Source of the DNA: Roseiarcus sp963748545
GTDB lineage: Bacteria > Pseudomonadota > Alphaproteobacteria > Rhizobiales > Beijerinckiaceae
Direction of reading: 5' to 3'
DNA length: 64,000 nt
Assembly: GCA_963748545.1 (NCBI GenBank)
Contig: CAVVJO010000016.1
Span: forward strand, 105,501 to 169,500
The notes beneath the pieces are model-generated. The model ran no database searches. It was not told the DNA's origin and saw only the letters and a list, made by a program, of their open reading frames with translations. Below, one piece after another: positions 18,873 to 28,771 of this stretch (positions are counted from its first letter, which is position 1; each line of letters opens with the position of its first letter). The position numbers and the translations under genes are program-made.

Positions 18873-19946
18873 TCACGCCCCGCGCGCCGCAGCCTCCTCG
18901 AAATCCTGCGCCCGGCCCACGCTCTCGCCGGACGTGAGCGCGACTGGCGCCAGAGCCTGCACGCGCGTCGGCGGGGGGCCGTCAGCGCCGCCTTCGCCCT
19001 CGGCAATCAAGAGCTCGGCCTGCACCGCGTCGGCGAGCCGCTCGCCGATCGCGGTCCAGTCGGTCTGGCAGGTGGTCAGCGTCGGGATCAGATATTGCGC
19101 GCGCGCTTCCGGCAGGAGCGCCAAAATGGAGAGATCGCGGCCGGGCCGGAGCCCGCGCTCGCTCAGGTTGCGGTAGAGCGCCACCGCATGCATCGAGTTG
19201 GTGACGAGCGCGGCGGTCGGCGGCGGGTCCGCGGACAGAAGCGCGTCGGCGGCGTCGAGGCCGCCGCGCTCGCCCGCCGCCCGCCGCAGGTCCCAACGCG
19301 GGTCGAGGGGAAGGCCTCGCTCGGCGAGCGCGCGCCGGTAGGCCGCCTCGACAAGTCCGAGGTAATGCATGGGGCCGTCCGGCAGCACGAGCCCGATCCG
19401 CCTGTGCCCGAGCGCGACCAGGCGACCGATCGCGGCCGCGACCCCGGCGTCGAAGTCGGGATCGACCCAGGCGTGCCGCGCCGGTGTGCGGGTCCGGCCG
19501 AAGGTGACGAAGGGCTTGCGCAGCTTAAGCAGGTAATCGACGCGCGAATTGGCGCTCTCGGTGTCGGCGATGATCAGCGCGTCGGCGATCCCCCGCTCGG
19601 TCACCCGCCGCAGCGCGCCGAGGCGGTCTTCGCTCCCATCCTCCAGGAACAGGGCGAGGTCGAGCCCATGCTCGCCAAGCCGCCGCTTGAGGCCGTTCAG
19701 CACCGAAAGAAAGACCGTGTTGATCAAGGTGTCGTCGCGGCCGGACGGCACGATCATCGCGACGAGGTCGGTCCGTCCGCGCCGGAGGCTGCGTCCCGAC
19801 TGGTTGGGCGAATAGCCGAGCGTCTGCGCGGCCTCCAGCACCCGCTGCCGCGTCAGCGGATTGACGTCGCCGCGATCGTTCAACGCGCGCGAAACCGTCC
19901 CGATCGACAGGCCGAGATGGCGGGCGAGTTCGCGAATTCCGATCAC
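18873..19946 (-). CDS. LacI-family transcriptional regulator
   Basis: A 357-residue regulator. The N-terminal LacI helix-turn-helix reads GIRELARHLGLSIGTVSRALN with the hinge region NQSGRSLRRGRTDLVAMIVPS. The remainder is a periplasmic-binding-protein-like sensor domain, including MHYLGLVEAAYRRALAERGLPLD. I chose the GTG at 19946 because it puts the HTH at the N-terminus and has a GGAG sequence ten bases upstream; the frame is open further but is not LacI-like there. It is divergent from the oxidoreductase/dioxygenase operon, whose promoter carries a perfect LacI-type palindrome. It probably represses that operon, with the imported sugar or a catabolite as inducer. Confidence 0.93.
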   Translation of the reverse strand: MIGIRELARHLGLSIGTVSRALNDRGDVNPLTRQRVLEAAQTLGYSPNQSGRSLRRGRTDLVAMIVPSGRDDTLINTVFLSVLNGLKRRLGEHGLDLALFLEDGSEDRLGALRRVTERGIADALIIADTESANSRVDYLLKLRKPFVTFGRTRTPARHAWVDPDFDAGVAAAIGRLVALGHRRIGLVLPDGPMHYLGLVEAAYRRALAERGLPLDPRWDLRRAAGERGGLDAADALLSADPPPTAALVTNSMHAVALYRNLSERGLRPGRDLSILALLPEARAQYLIPTLTTCQTDWTAIGERLADAVQAELLIAEGEGGADGPPPTRVQALAPVALTSGESVGRAQDFEEAAARGA

Positions 19947-20192
19947 ATGCGAAGCTCCAGTTGCGCAATCTTGGAAGAACGCGCCGCCATGCTCGTCTTG
20001 AGCTTTGCGGGAGAAGGCGGCGAGCGGCGCTGATGGCGTGTGGCCCGCCAGACGCGGGCTCCATGTCGGATCGCCCAACCGTCAGCCCCGGCCTGCATAG
20101 ATCCCCGCTTTCCAAACGCCATTCGGCTTTCCGCGCTGCCTTCCCCGCTTTGCGAGAGAGACAACCACGCTCTTACGGGCGCGCGGCGCCGC

Positions 20193-20235
20193 TTGACAAG
20201 CTGGACGGCTGGCGGTAGTTTCGTAAACGTTTACG
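20193..20235 (+). promoter_or_regulatory. sigma70-type promoter with LacI operator
   Basis: A TTGACA -35 box at 20193-20198 is followed by a 17-base spacer and TAGTTT at 20216-20221 as the -10. The next bases, 20222-20235, are the perfect 14-base palindrome CGTAAACGTTTACG, a classical LacI/PurR-type operator. Its position over the expected transcription start suits repression of the operon beginning at 20290. The rest of the 343-base divergent region (19947-20289) shows no gene. Confidence 0.82.
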
Positions 20236-20289
20236 GTGCTGCAATGCGGCGCCAGGGAGTTGAAACGAAAGCCAGGGAGCTGTGCGTCC

Positions 20290-21333
20290 ATGGAGCTGAA
20301 AGCCGCCCTGGTTGGCTGTGGCGCGATGAGCAAGGCCTGGCTCGAGGCCGCTCGGAATATCCCCCAGTTGAAAATCGTCGGCCTCGCCGACATCGAGCCG
20401 GAGCGAGCGAAGGCGCGCGCGGCCGAGTTCTCGCTTTCCGACGCGTTCGTCGCGCGCGACGTCCACGCGCTTCTGGCCGAAACCCGTCCCGATCTCCTGT
20501 TCGACGTGGTCGTGCCTCAGGCGCGTCACGGCGTGGTCTCCGCCGGGCTCGCCGCCGGATGCCATGTGCTGAGCGAAAAGCCGATGGCCGAGACGCTCGA
20601 TCAGGCGCGCGATCTCGTCCAGCGCGCCAAGGCCGCGGGACGCATCCACGCCGTGGTGCAGAACCGGCGCTATCTCGCGGGCGTGCGGAGAATTCGCCGG
20701 GCGCTCGGCGCGGACGCGCTGGGCGTGGGCGCGATCGGAGAGCTGACGAGCGCGCACGCCGACTTCTTCCTCGCCCCGCATTTCGGCGGGTTCCGCGAGG
20801 ACATGGACCACGTCCTGTTGCTCGACATGGCGATCCACGCCTTCGACGCGTTGCGCTGCATGACCCGGCTCGACGGCCTGAACGTCTATTGCCGGGAATG
20901 GAACCCCCACTCCTCCTGGTATCGCCAGGGCTCCTCGGCGACAGCGGTGTTCGAACTCGATAACGGCGCGCTCTTCACCTACCGCGGCTCCTGGTGCGCG
21001 GCGGGTCTGCGCACCTCCTGGGAATGCGCGTGGCGTTTCGTCGGGAGCAAGGGAACACTGACCTGGGACGGCGACGACGCGATCCGAATGGAGGTCGCGC
21101 GGCCCGGCGCGCGCGAAGGGCTGTTCGACGCGGTCGAGCCGGTCGAGCCGCCGCCGCTTTCCGGGGACGATCGGGTTGGCGGCCATTCTGGCGTGCTCGC
21201 CGACTTTGTCGCGGCGGTGCGCTCGGGCACGCAGCCCGAGACGTCGGGGCGAGACAACATCCGCTCGCTGGCCATGGTGCTCGGCGCAATCGCCAGCGCC
21301 GAAAGCGGCCAGCGCGTCGACATCGTCATGTGA
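20290..21333 (+). CDS. Gfo/Idh/MocA family oxidoreductase
   Basis: NAD(P)-dependent sugar or cyclitol dehydrogenase of 347 residues. The Rossmann motif VGCGAMSK is near residues 8-15. The EKP signature is at about 96-98 in SEKPMAETLDQA, and the catalytic D...H pair is in LLLDMAIHAFDALR (about D179 and H183). It starts at the first ATG after the LacI operator and is the first gene of a six-gene operon. It probably oxidises or epimerises the sugar imported by the linked ABC transporter. The specific substrate is not recognisable. Confidence 0.9.
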   Translation: MELKAALVGCGAMSKAWLEAARNIPQLKIVGLADIEPERAKARAAEFSLSDAFVARDVHALLAETRPDLLFDVVVPQARHGVVSAGLAAGCHVLSEKPMAETLDQARDLVQRAKAAGRIHAVVQNRRYLAGVRRIRRALGADALGVGAIGELTSAHADFFLAPHFGGFREDMDHVLLLDMAIHAFDALRCMTRLDGLNVYCREWNPHSSWYRQGSSATAVFELDNGALFTYRGSWCAAGLRTSWECAWRFVGSKGTLTWDGDDAIRMEVARPGAREGLFDAVEPVEPPPLSGDDRVGGHSGVLADFVAAVRSGTQPETSGRDNIRSLAMVLGAIASAESGQRVDIVM

Positions 21334-21338
21334 CCCCG

Positions 21339-22202
21339 ATGAGCGGCCCCATGAACGACGGTCTCCTCGAACGCTACCGGCGCGACGGCTATGTCGCGAT
21401 CGAAGGCCTCGTCAGCCCGCGGGACGTGGCGGCGCTGCGCGAGGAGGCCGCGAGGCTTTGCCTGGAAAAAGGCAAAGCGCTCGGCGGCGGTTCGCTGACG
21501 ACCTCGAGCGACCCGCTCGGGGACACGCTTGCGATCCATTTTCCTCACAAATTGTCGGGCCGGTTTCGCGATGCGCTCGCTCACCCGCAGATCGTCGAGG
21601 CGCTCACGGCTTTGATCGGCCCCAATGTCAAATGCATGCAGTCGATGCTGTTCATCAAGCGCTCGGGGAAGCCGGGGCAGGCCTGGCACCAGGACGAGGA
21701 TTTCATTCCGACCCGGGACCGCTCCCTGACCGCGGCCTGGATCGCTCTCGACGACGCGGCGGTCGACAACGGCTGCTTATGGGCGATTCCCGGCTCGCAC
21801 CGATCCGGCGTCCTCTGGCCGCTGCGTCCCCATTCCAATCCCGAATATGACGCGGTCCCGGAATCCTTTGATTTTCCCTACGACGACAGCGACGCGCGGC
21901 CTATCGAGGTCGCGGCTGGCACGGTTGTCTTCTTCAACGGCTACCTGCTCCACAAGTCGCTGAGGAACCGAAGGGAGAACGGCTTCCGGCGCGCGCTCGT
22001 CAACCACTACATGAGCGCCGAATCGCTGCTGCCGTGGTGGCGTCCTGACGGACCCAGCCCGCCGACGCACGACCTGAGAGACATCGTGCTGGTCGCGGGC
22101 GCCGATCCCTACGCCGCGAAAGGCGTCGAAGACGTGAACCAGCCCTACATCCGCTCCGAGGTCGCGGCGCACGATCGGAAGCTAGAGGAAACGAGAAGCT
22201 GA
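21339..22202 (+). CDS. PhyH-family Fe(II)/2-oxoglutarate dioxygenase
   Basis: A 287-residue phytanoyl-CoA dioxygenase-like protein. The iron ligands are visible as H117 and D119 in WHQDEDF and a distal His near 205 in GYLLHKSLRN, followed by an arginine (RRALVNHY) suited to 2-oxoglutarate binding. Family members hydroxylate or oxidatively demethylate diverse small molecules. It starts six bases after the oxidoreductase stop codon; an internal ATG at 21351 is an alternative start. It ends in an overlap with the isomerase gene (TGATG). A dioxygenase inside a sugar-import operon suggests that the substrate is oxidised or demethylated before entering sugar metabolism, which is inference. Confidence 0.88.
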   Translation: MSGPMNDGLLERYRRDGYVAIEGLVSPRDVAALREEAARLCLEKGKALGGGSLTTSSDPLGDTLAIHFPHKLSGRFRDALAHPQIVEALTALIGPNVKCMQSMLFIKRSGKPGQAWHQDEDFIPTRDRSLTAAWIALDDAAVDNGCLWAIPGSHRSGVLWPLRPHSNPEYDAVPESFDFPYDDSDARPIEVAAGTVVFFNGYLLHKSLRNRRENGFRRALVNHYMSAESLLPWWRPDGPSPPTHDLRDIVLVAGADPYAAKGVEDVNQPYIRSEVAAHDRKLEETRS

Positions 22203-23101
22203 TGAGAGACCTGCTCGACATCCGCATTGGAACCATGATCCGCGCCAACGCGCCGGACCCCGCGGCTTATGTGCGCGAAATCCTGCCTCATGGCTTCGAG
22301 AGCATCGAGCCGTTTTTCTGGCAGACGATGAACAAGGATCTGCCGCGGCTCGCCGGGCAGCTGCGCGACGCGATCGGCGACGCCGACCTGACGATCGACA
22401 CGCTCGGCATGTTCGGCAACCCGCTCGAGAACGACGAGCTCGACCGGCAGACGCTGGCGGGCTGGGAGGCGCTGATCGACAACGCGCACCTGTTCGGCGC
22501 TCGCACCATCGCCGGCTTCACCGGCCGGGTGCGCGGCCAGCCGCTCGAAAAGAGCCTGCCTGCCTACAAGCGCGTCTGGGGGGAGCTCGCCCGCCGCGCC
22601 GACGACAAGGGCGTGCGGATCGCCTTCGAGAACTGCGCCATGGACGGAAACTGGGCGAGCGGCGATTGGAACATCGCCCATAATCCCGACGCGTGGGAGC
22701 TGATGTTCGACGCTCTGCCGCGCGACAACATCGGACTCGAATGGGAGCCGTGCCACCAGCTCGTCTATCTCATCGACCCCCTGCCCCAGATCCGCAAGTG
22801 GGCCCCGAAATTCTTCCACGTCCACGGCAAGGACGCGACCGTGCGCTGGGACGTGGTGCGCGAGCATGGCGTGTTCGGCAAATACCCGTTCGTCCAGATG
22901 CGCACGCCCGGCTTCGGCGACACGGACTGGACCCGGGTCATCAGCGAACTGAGGCTCGCCGGCTACACCGGTACGATCGACATCGAGGGCTGGCACGACC
23001 CGGTCTATCGCGAAGAGCTCGAGATGACCGGCCAGGTGCGCGCGCTCGATTATCTGAAGCTTTGCCGGGGCGGCGCGCGCGCCATCCCGAATCCGGCCTG
23101 A
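22202..23101 (+). CDS. sugar phosphate isomerase/epimerase-type TIM-barrel protein
   Basis: A 299-residue protein of the xylose isomerase-like TIM-barrel superfamily (IolE / hydroxypyruvate isomerase group). Putative metal and active-site residues lie in VRIAFENCAMDGNW, NIGLEWEPCHQL, FFHVHGKDATV and TIDIEGWHDPVY, giving the usual Glu-His-Glu set. The start codon overlaps the dioxygenase stop by one base. Within the operon it could isomerise or epimerise the keto-sugar made by the MocA-type dehydrogenase. The exact reaction is unknown. Confidence 0.88.
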   Translation: MRDLLDIRIGTMIRANAPDPAAYVREILPHGFESIEPFFWQTMNKDLPRLAGQLRDAIGDADLTIDTLGMFGNPLENDELDRQTLAGWEALIDNAHLFGARTIAGFTGRVRGQPLEKSLPAYKRVWGELARRADDKGVRIAFENCAMDGNWASGDWNIAHNPDAWELMFDALPRDNIGLEWEPCHQLVYLIDPLPQIRKWAPKFFHVHGKDATVRWDVVREHGVFGKYPFVQMRTPGFGDTDWTRVISELRLAGYTGTIDIEGWHDPVYREELEMTGQVRALDYLKLCRGGARAIPNPA

Positions 23102-23185
23102 CGAGCCGGGAAACGAATAGCCGGGCGCGATCAACGCGCCGGCCGATGAGCGGCGATGAGCCGGGAGCAGACCGGGAGGATGGAT

Positions 23186-24196
23186 ATGAAACTCAGAACG
23201 ATTGCCATGTGTGGGGGGGCGGCGGGGCTGGCGCTGATCGGCGTGGGCTTCGCAAACTCGGCGAACGCCGCCGACGCGGGCGCCCTGCGCGACAAGTGGT
23301 GCAGCAAGGCGCACATTCGCTTCTTCGTCGGCGGCGCCGAGGGCGACGCGTTCGGCACCATCGTCTACAACGGCGCGCGCCAGGCCGCGGCCGACACCGG
23401 CGCCCAGGTCGATTACGTCTTCTCGGGCTGGGCGAACGAAAAAATGACTCAGCAATTGCGCGAGGCGGTCGCGGCGCATCCCGACGGCATTGCGATGATG
23501 GGCCATCCGGGCGAGGCGGCGATCCTGCCGCTCGCGGAACAGGCCGCCAAGGCCGGCATCAAGATGATGTACCAGAACGTGCCCGTGCCGGCGGCGGTCG
23601 ACAAGGTCGGCGGCGGCTATGTCGGGGCGCAACAGGCGCCGCAGGGCCACGCGCTCGGGGTCGAGATCGTCAAACGGTTCGGCCTGAAGTCGGGCGACGT
23701 GGCGATCGTGCTCGGCGGCTTCGACGATTCGATCCGCGCCGCGCGCGAGCTTGGCACAGCCACCGCCCTCGAAGAGGCCGGCGTCAAGGTGGTCAAGCTC
23801 AACTCGCCGCCGGAGTGGGCGACCGACCCCAATCTCGCCATTCCCGTCATCACCGCGACGCTCCAGGCCAATCCGACGGCCAAGGCGATCGTCTATCCGG
23901 GCGGCCAGGAACTCGGCAACGCCCAGACGTACATGAAAGCGGCGGGCAAGAAGCCGGGCGAGATCATCAACGTCGGCTTCGACACGAGCCCCCAGATCGT
24001 CGAGGCGTTCAAGCAGGGCTGGGTCCAGCTCGCCGCCGACCAGCAGCCCTTCCAGCAGGGGTATCTGCCGATCCTGAGTCTGTGCGAGCAGATCGTCTAC
24101 GGACTTGCCCCGATCAACGTCGACACCGGCGCAGGCTTCGTGACGCCGGACAATTACCAGGCGGTCGCGGACCTCGCGAAGGAAGGACTCCGCTAA
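23186..24196 (+). CDS. sugar ABC transporter substrate-binding protein
   Basis: Periplasmic sugar-binding protein of about 336 residues. A signal peptide (MKLRTIAMCGGAAGLALIG ending in NANA-type alanines, SANAADA) precedes a two-lobed CUT2-type domain containing IRFFVGGAEGDAFGTIVYNGAR, VGAQQAPQGHALGVEIVKRF and INVGFDTSPQIVEAFKQGW. I chose the ATG at 23186 because a GGGAGG ribosome-binding site lies about six bases upstream; an ATG six bases earlier is too close to it. It is the fourth gene of the LacI-controlled operon and supplies ligand to the ATPase/permease pair that follows. Confidence 0.9.
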   Translation: MKLRTIAMCGGAAGLALIGVGFANSANAADAGALRDKWCSKAHIRFFVGGAEGDAFGTIVYNGARQAAADTGAQVDYVFSGWANEKMTQQLREAVAAHPDGIAMMGHPGEAAILPLAEQAAKAGIKMMYQNVPVPAAVDKVGGGYVGAQQAPQGHALGVEIVKRFGLKSGDVAIVLGGFDDSIRAARELGTATALEEAGVKVVKLNSPPEWATDPNLAIPVITATLQANPTAKAIVYPGGQELGNAQTYMKAAGKKPGEIINVGFDTSPQIVEAFKQGWVQLAADQQPFQQGYLPILSLCEQIVYGLAPINVDTGAGFVTPDNYQAVADLAKEGLR

Positions 24197-24308
24197 CCAG
24201 CTCGCCCGGCGAGCGGGGAGAGGGCTGGGGCGTGGTCGAAGGACCGCCCGACTGGCCTTCTCCCCGCAAGCGGGAAGAAGGGCGCGAACACAACGGAGGA
24301 GACTCGCG
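24197..24308. repeat. palindromic intergenic repeat between binding protein and ATPase genes
   Basis: A 112-base spacer containing two short inverted repeats, CTCGCCCGGCGAG and CTTCTCCCCGCAAGCGGGAAG, followed by GGGCGCGAA. The second resembles the repeat at about 59915-59955 (CTTCTCCCCTTGCGGGAGAAG ... GGCGCGAAGCG). Inside an operon, such hairpins often stabilise the upstream mRNA for the abundant binding protein. The ATPase ribosome-binding site GGAGGAG lies at its end. Confidence 0.5.
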
Positions 24309-25099
<791 letters not shown>

Positions 25100-25103
<4 letters not shown>

Positions 25104-26122
25104 TGACCGCGTCCATGGAGCCGATCGATGCGCGTGCTCGTCCGGTCGAGCGTCCGCCGGAGAGCCGGCTGAGACGGTTTGCCGATCGCAATCGCGCAGC
25201 GCTCGGAACGCTCGCCGTGTTCGTGGTGATGATCGCCGCGTTCATGGCGGCGAGTCCCGCCGTGTTCCTGAGCTGGCCGATCTACAATTCCGTGCTTGTC
25301 ACCTTGCCGGTCGCGCTTTGCTTGGTGGTGCCGCTGGTCTTCGTCGTGACTGTCGGAGAGATCGACCTCTCCTTCCCGGCCACCATGGGCTTTTCCGCCT
25401 GGGCGTTCGCGCTCGTCGTGCACGCGGGGATGAGCCCGCTCCTCGGCATCGCCGCTGCGCTCCTGACCGGCATGGCGCTCGGCGCCTGCGTCGGCGGCCT
25501 CGTCGTCAGCGCCGGCCTGTCGTCGTTGATCGCCACGCTCGGCATGAACTTCATGCTGCGCGGGCTGATCATGATCGTCACGCAAGGCAAGTCGATCGCG
25601 CTGCTCGAATTGCAGGACACCTCGGTCGGCGCCGCCTTCGCCGGACAGATCTTCGGGGTTCCCGTGCAAATCTTCTGGGCGCTCGCCTTCGTCGGCGTCG
25701 CGGGCCTTCTGTTCAATGGCCACAGGTTCGGCGCGCGGGTGCGCGCGGTCGGCGACAATCCCGACAGCGCGACCGAGATGGGCGTCAACGTGTCGCGCGT
25801 GCGCATCCTCACCTTCGTCTTCATGGGGCTCGGCGCCGCGCTTGCAGGCGTCTTCTCGACGATGGTCAATTACACTTGGTGGCCCACGACCGGCGACGGC
25901 TATCTCCTGCCTGCGATCGCCTCGGTCTTCGTCGGCGGCACGCCGACCTGGGGCGGCGTCGGCACGATCGCGGGCGGGGCGATCGGGGCGCTGATCGTGT
26001 CCTTCATCCAGAGCGGCATCGTGGCGGCCGGCCTGTCCGGCTTCTACGTCCAGTTCTTCAACGGTCTGATCATCATTCTGGCGCTGCTCGGACACCGCTG
26101 GAACCAGAAGCGCTACCGATAA
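25100..26122 (+). CDS. sugar ABC transporter permease
   Basis: A 340-residue inner-membrane permease of the BPD_transp_2 family. A hydrophilic N-terminus of about 35 residues is followed by multiple membrane segments. The conserved family motif VTVGEIDLSFPATMGFSAWA and the loop FVGGTPTWGGVGTIAGGAIGAL are present. Only one permease gene is present, so it should form a homodimer as in FrcABC systems. It is the last gene of the LacI-controlled operon. Confidence 0.92.
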
Positions 26123-26342
26123 CGCGAGCCGATCCCTCCCTCGACTCGCGTCGAGCCCTGGCGACCGAACCTCACTATCCCACGAGGTCGCTCATGAGGC
26201 GCGGCGAGGCGGCCCGCGAAAGCGGTCCGCCTCGTTCGATTCCTGCGGTTTGTCGGACGGCGCGCCTTTGATAGGGTCGCGCCGCCGCGGGCCGGGCCGG
26301 CGCTCGCGGCTTGAGCAAGCGACCGGCTTTGGGGACGAAAAG

Positions 26343-27170
26343 ATGGCGGGACGCGTTGGAAAAACCCTGGCCGCGGCGGCGGTCGCCGCGGCTGTCGTCG
26401 GCTTAGGCCCTGCGCGCGCGGACGACTGCGGCAAGGGAGGGCCGGAAGGTTTCCACGAGTGGCTGGCCGGCTTCCGGCAGGTCGCCGCGCGCGACGGCAT
26501 CTCCGACGCCACGTTCGAGGCCGCGCTTGGAGGCATGAGTTACAACTCCTCCGTCGGCGCGCACGATCGCGGGGTGACCTACCTCGGGCACGACTTTGCG
26601 AGCTTCTCCGCAAGCCACATCAACCCTCAGCTCGCCCGTGGTCGCGCGATGCTCGCCCGATACGCGGGGACGCTCGCGACCATCGAACAACGGTTTGGTG
26701 TGCCCGGGCCCGTGCTGGTGGCGATCTGGGGGCTCGAGACCAGTTACGGCGGCGACAACGGCTCCTATCCGACCTTCGCCGCCCTCGCGACGCTGGCCTA
26801 CGACTGCCGCCGCGCCGACCGCTTTCGCGCGGAGCTGATCGACGCCCTCACTCTGGTCGAACGCGGCGTCTGGCCGAACCCGAAGGCGTTGCACGGCGCC
26901 TGGGCGGGAGAGATCGGCCAGACGCAGCTCATGCCCTCGGCGATCATGATGTACGCCACGACCCCCGACGGCTCCGGGACGTCCGACGTCATTCACAATT
27001 CGGCCGACGCGCTGGCGTCGACCGCCGCGTTCCTCGCCGGACACGGCTGGCAGCGGGGCGCCGGCTGGAACGAGGGGGAGCCCAATTTCGACGCGATCCT
27101 TCACTGGAACGCTTCGCCGGTCTACGCCAAGACGATCGCGCTTTTCGCCGACAAGCTCGCCGGGAAGTAG
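26343..27170 (+). CDS. periplasmic lytic murein transglycosylase (MltB-like)
   Basis: A 275-residue peptidoglycan lyase. A signal peptide (MAGRVGKTLAAAAVAAAVVG, cleaved near ARADD) precedes the SLT_2/MltB-type domain. The catalytic glutamate is in AIWGLETSYGG, followed by the family motifs AGEIGQTQLMPSAIMMYA and AFLAGHGWQRGAGW. No lipobox is visible, so the protein is probably soluble in the periplasm. It stands alone between the sugar operon and a convergent hypothetical gene. Confidence 0.9.
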   Translation: MAGRVGKTLAAAAVAAAVVGLGPARADDCGKGGPEGFHEWLAGFRQVAARDGISDATFEAALGGMSYNSSVGAHDRGVTYLGHDFASFSASHINPQLARGRAMLARYAGTLATIEQRFGVPGPVLVAIWGLETSYGGDNGSYPTFAALATLAYDCRRADRFRAELIDALTLVERGVWPNPKALHGAWAGEIGQTQLMPSAIMMYATTPDGSGTSDVIHNSADALASTAAFLAGHGWQRGAGWNEGEPNFDAILHWNASPVYAKTIALFADKLAGK

Positions 27171-27235
27171 CGCGTCAGCGGGAGGGAACGCGGCGCGCTC
27201 GATAGGATGTCCGAACAGACGCCGGCTTGAGGAGG

Positions 27236-27637
27236 CTATGGGGCGGCGGGACGACGCCCCTCCGCGCGTCCGGGCGCACGCACGTAGACGGGCCGCGGTT
27301 TCCAGTCCGAAGGGATGATGTTCCCCCTGAGGCCCCCACGCGGCGTGTCATCGTCGTCCGGCGGAAACATCACCGCCGCAGCGCAGACGAGGCCGCCGAA
27401 CGAGGTCATGAAGCCGACGTAGAGCAGAAAGATCGCCGGCACGCCCATGCCGCTGTCGTGGATGAGCGGCCAGATGCCGAACGGATCAAAGACGAGCAAC
27501 AGGGTCGTGCACAGTGCGCCGCCCAGCATGCCAAGCATCCAGTGGAACAGCATATAGCGGACAAGCGGGTCGAGCTTCTTGCGCCGCTCCGGAGGGCCGT
27601 AGGCGGGCGCATTCTTCACCATATCCAATTCCACCAT
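27236..27637 (-). CDS. hypothetical membrane protein
   Basis: A protein of about 133 residues with two clear hydrophobic segments (YMLFHWMLGMLGGALCTTLLLVF and IFLLYVGFMTSFGGLVCAAAVMF), a charged N-terminus (GPPERRKKLDP) and an acidic then basic C-terminal tail starting PPDDDD. I cannot name its family. The start at 27637 follows a GGAG sequence; an in-frame start at 27733 is possible but less convincing. A GC hairpin repeat copy lies across its last codons (about 27241-27260). Confidence 0.6.
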   Translation of the reverse strand: MVELDMVKNAPAYGPPERRKKLDPLVRYMLFHWMLGMLGGALCTTLLLVFDPFGIWPLIHDSGMGVPAIFLLYVGFMTSFGGLVCAAAVMFPPDDDDTPRGGLRGNIIPSDWKPRPVYVRAPGRAEGRRPAAP

Positions 27638-27762
27638 CGGAAACTCCGCTCCGGCCCGGGCGCCGCTCAAGCCTCGTGGGTACGCCCGCGATCGATCGTG
27701 GATCATCTTGATCCCTCCGCCCGCCCCGGTCAAATCGCAGAGTCAGTGAGGCCCTCGCCGGT

Positions 27763-28659
27763 TCAGCGGCGCGGCTTCAGCGCATCGGCCAGCCGCGTGG
27801 TCGCCGAGCCGGGCTTCAGCGGTTTCGGCTGATTCTCGTGCGGCGCCCAGGCGCTGAGCCAGAGAATGTCGAAGGTCGCGCGGACGCGCCCGTCCGGGTC
27901 GGAGAACGCCTCTGCATAAGCCGCCGCCGCCCGCGCAAGCACCTCGCGCCTGAGCGGCCTGCGGCTTCGGTCGGCGAGCGCATTGGCCGCGCCGAAGCCG
28001 CGGAGGTCGCCCATCAGCCCAAACATGTCGCCGTAGCGGGCGACCGCTCGGTCTAGATCGACGACCGGCAGGGCGAGACCGGCGCGCTGCGCGAGGCCGC
28101 CGAGCGCGCGCAGTTCGACGAACGGGGCGACGCGCGGCGAAGCGCCGCCAAGAATCTCGCTCTCGGCCAGGGTGAGACTCTGGCGCAACTCCGTGAGCGT
28201 GTCGCCGCCCAGCAGCGCCACGAGCATGAGGCCGTCGGGCGCGAGCGCCCGACGCATCTGGATCAGGACGCCCGGCAGGTCGTTGACCGTCTGCAAGGCG
28301 AGGAGCGACACGGCGAGGTCGAAGCGACCCTCGGCGAGCGACAGGCGCTCGAGATCGCCGACCGCGCCGGTGAAATCGCCGGCGCCGAGGCTCGCGGCGG
28401 TCGGCGCGATGCGGACGACCCGATCGACCTGCCCGCTCGCCGCCAGCGCGGCCGCGGCGTGGGGTCCCGGCGTTCCGAAGTCGGCGGCGAGCGCAAAACG
28501 CCTCTTCACCACGGACAGGCGGTCGATTAGCTCTTCGGTCGCTCGGCGCAGCAGAAAGTCGGCGCCGCCGTCCGGCTTCGCGCGCGCCCAGGCCCGGTCG
28601 AGCCGGTGATGAACCAGCGCGCGGTCGAAGATCTCGGGAGGAGATGGGGAAGAGGGCAT
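27763..28659 (-). CDS. SAM-dependent methyltransferase (BioC/NDUFAF5-like)
   Basis: A 298-residue class I methyltransferase. It begins EIFDRALVHHRLDRAWARA, like NDUFAF5-related alphaproteobacterial proteins. The AdoMet motif region is divergent (ALAADFGTPGPHAAAAL), but FDLAVSLLALQTVNDLPGVLIQMRRALAPDGLMLVALLGGDTL matches the family post-motifs. In many Rhizobiales this gene is divergent from comF. Here an AT-rich orphan gene has separated them. The substrate is unknown; NDUFAF5 hydroxylates complex I and bacterial relatives are uncharacterised. Confidence 0.85.
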   Translation of the reverse strand: MPSSPSPPEIFDRALVHHRLDRAWARAKPDGGADFLLRRATEELIDRLSVVKRRFALAADFGTPGPHAAAALAASGQVDRVVRIAPTAASLGAGDFTGAVGDLERLSLAEGRFDLAVSLLALQTVNDLPGVLIQMRRALAPDGLMLVALLGGDTLTELRQSLTLAESEILGGASPRVAPFVELRALGGLAQRAGLALPVVDLDRAVARYGDMFGLMGDLRGFGAANALADRSRRPLRREVLARAAAAYAEAFSDPDGRVRATFDILWLSAWAPHENQPKPLKPGSATTRLADALKPRR

Positions 28660-28771
28660 CGGCCGTCCTTGTCGCACATCCCCGCTCCGCCGCGTCGGAA
28701 CGGCCGCTGTAACGGTACAGCCTGGGCTCGCGCCGAGTGGGGTCCAACGAGGCCAGGCTATCGTCGACTGT

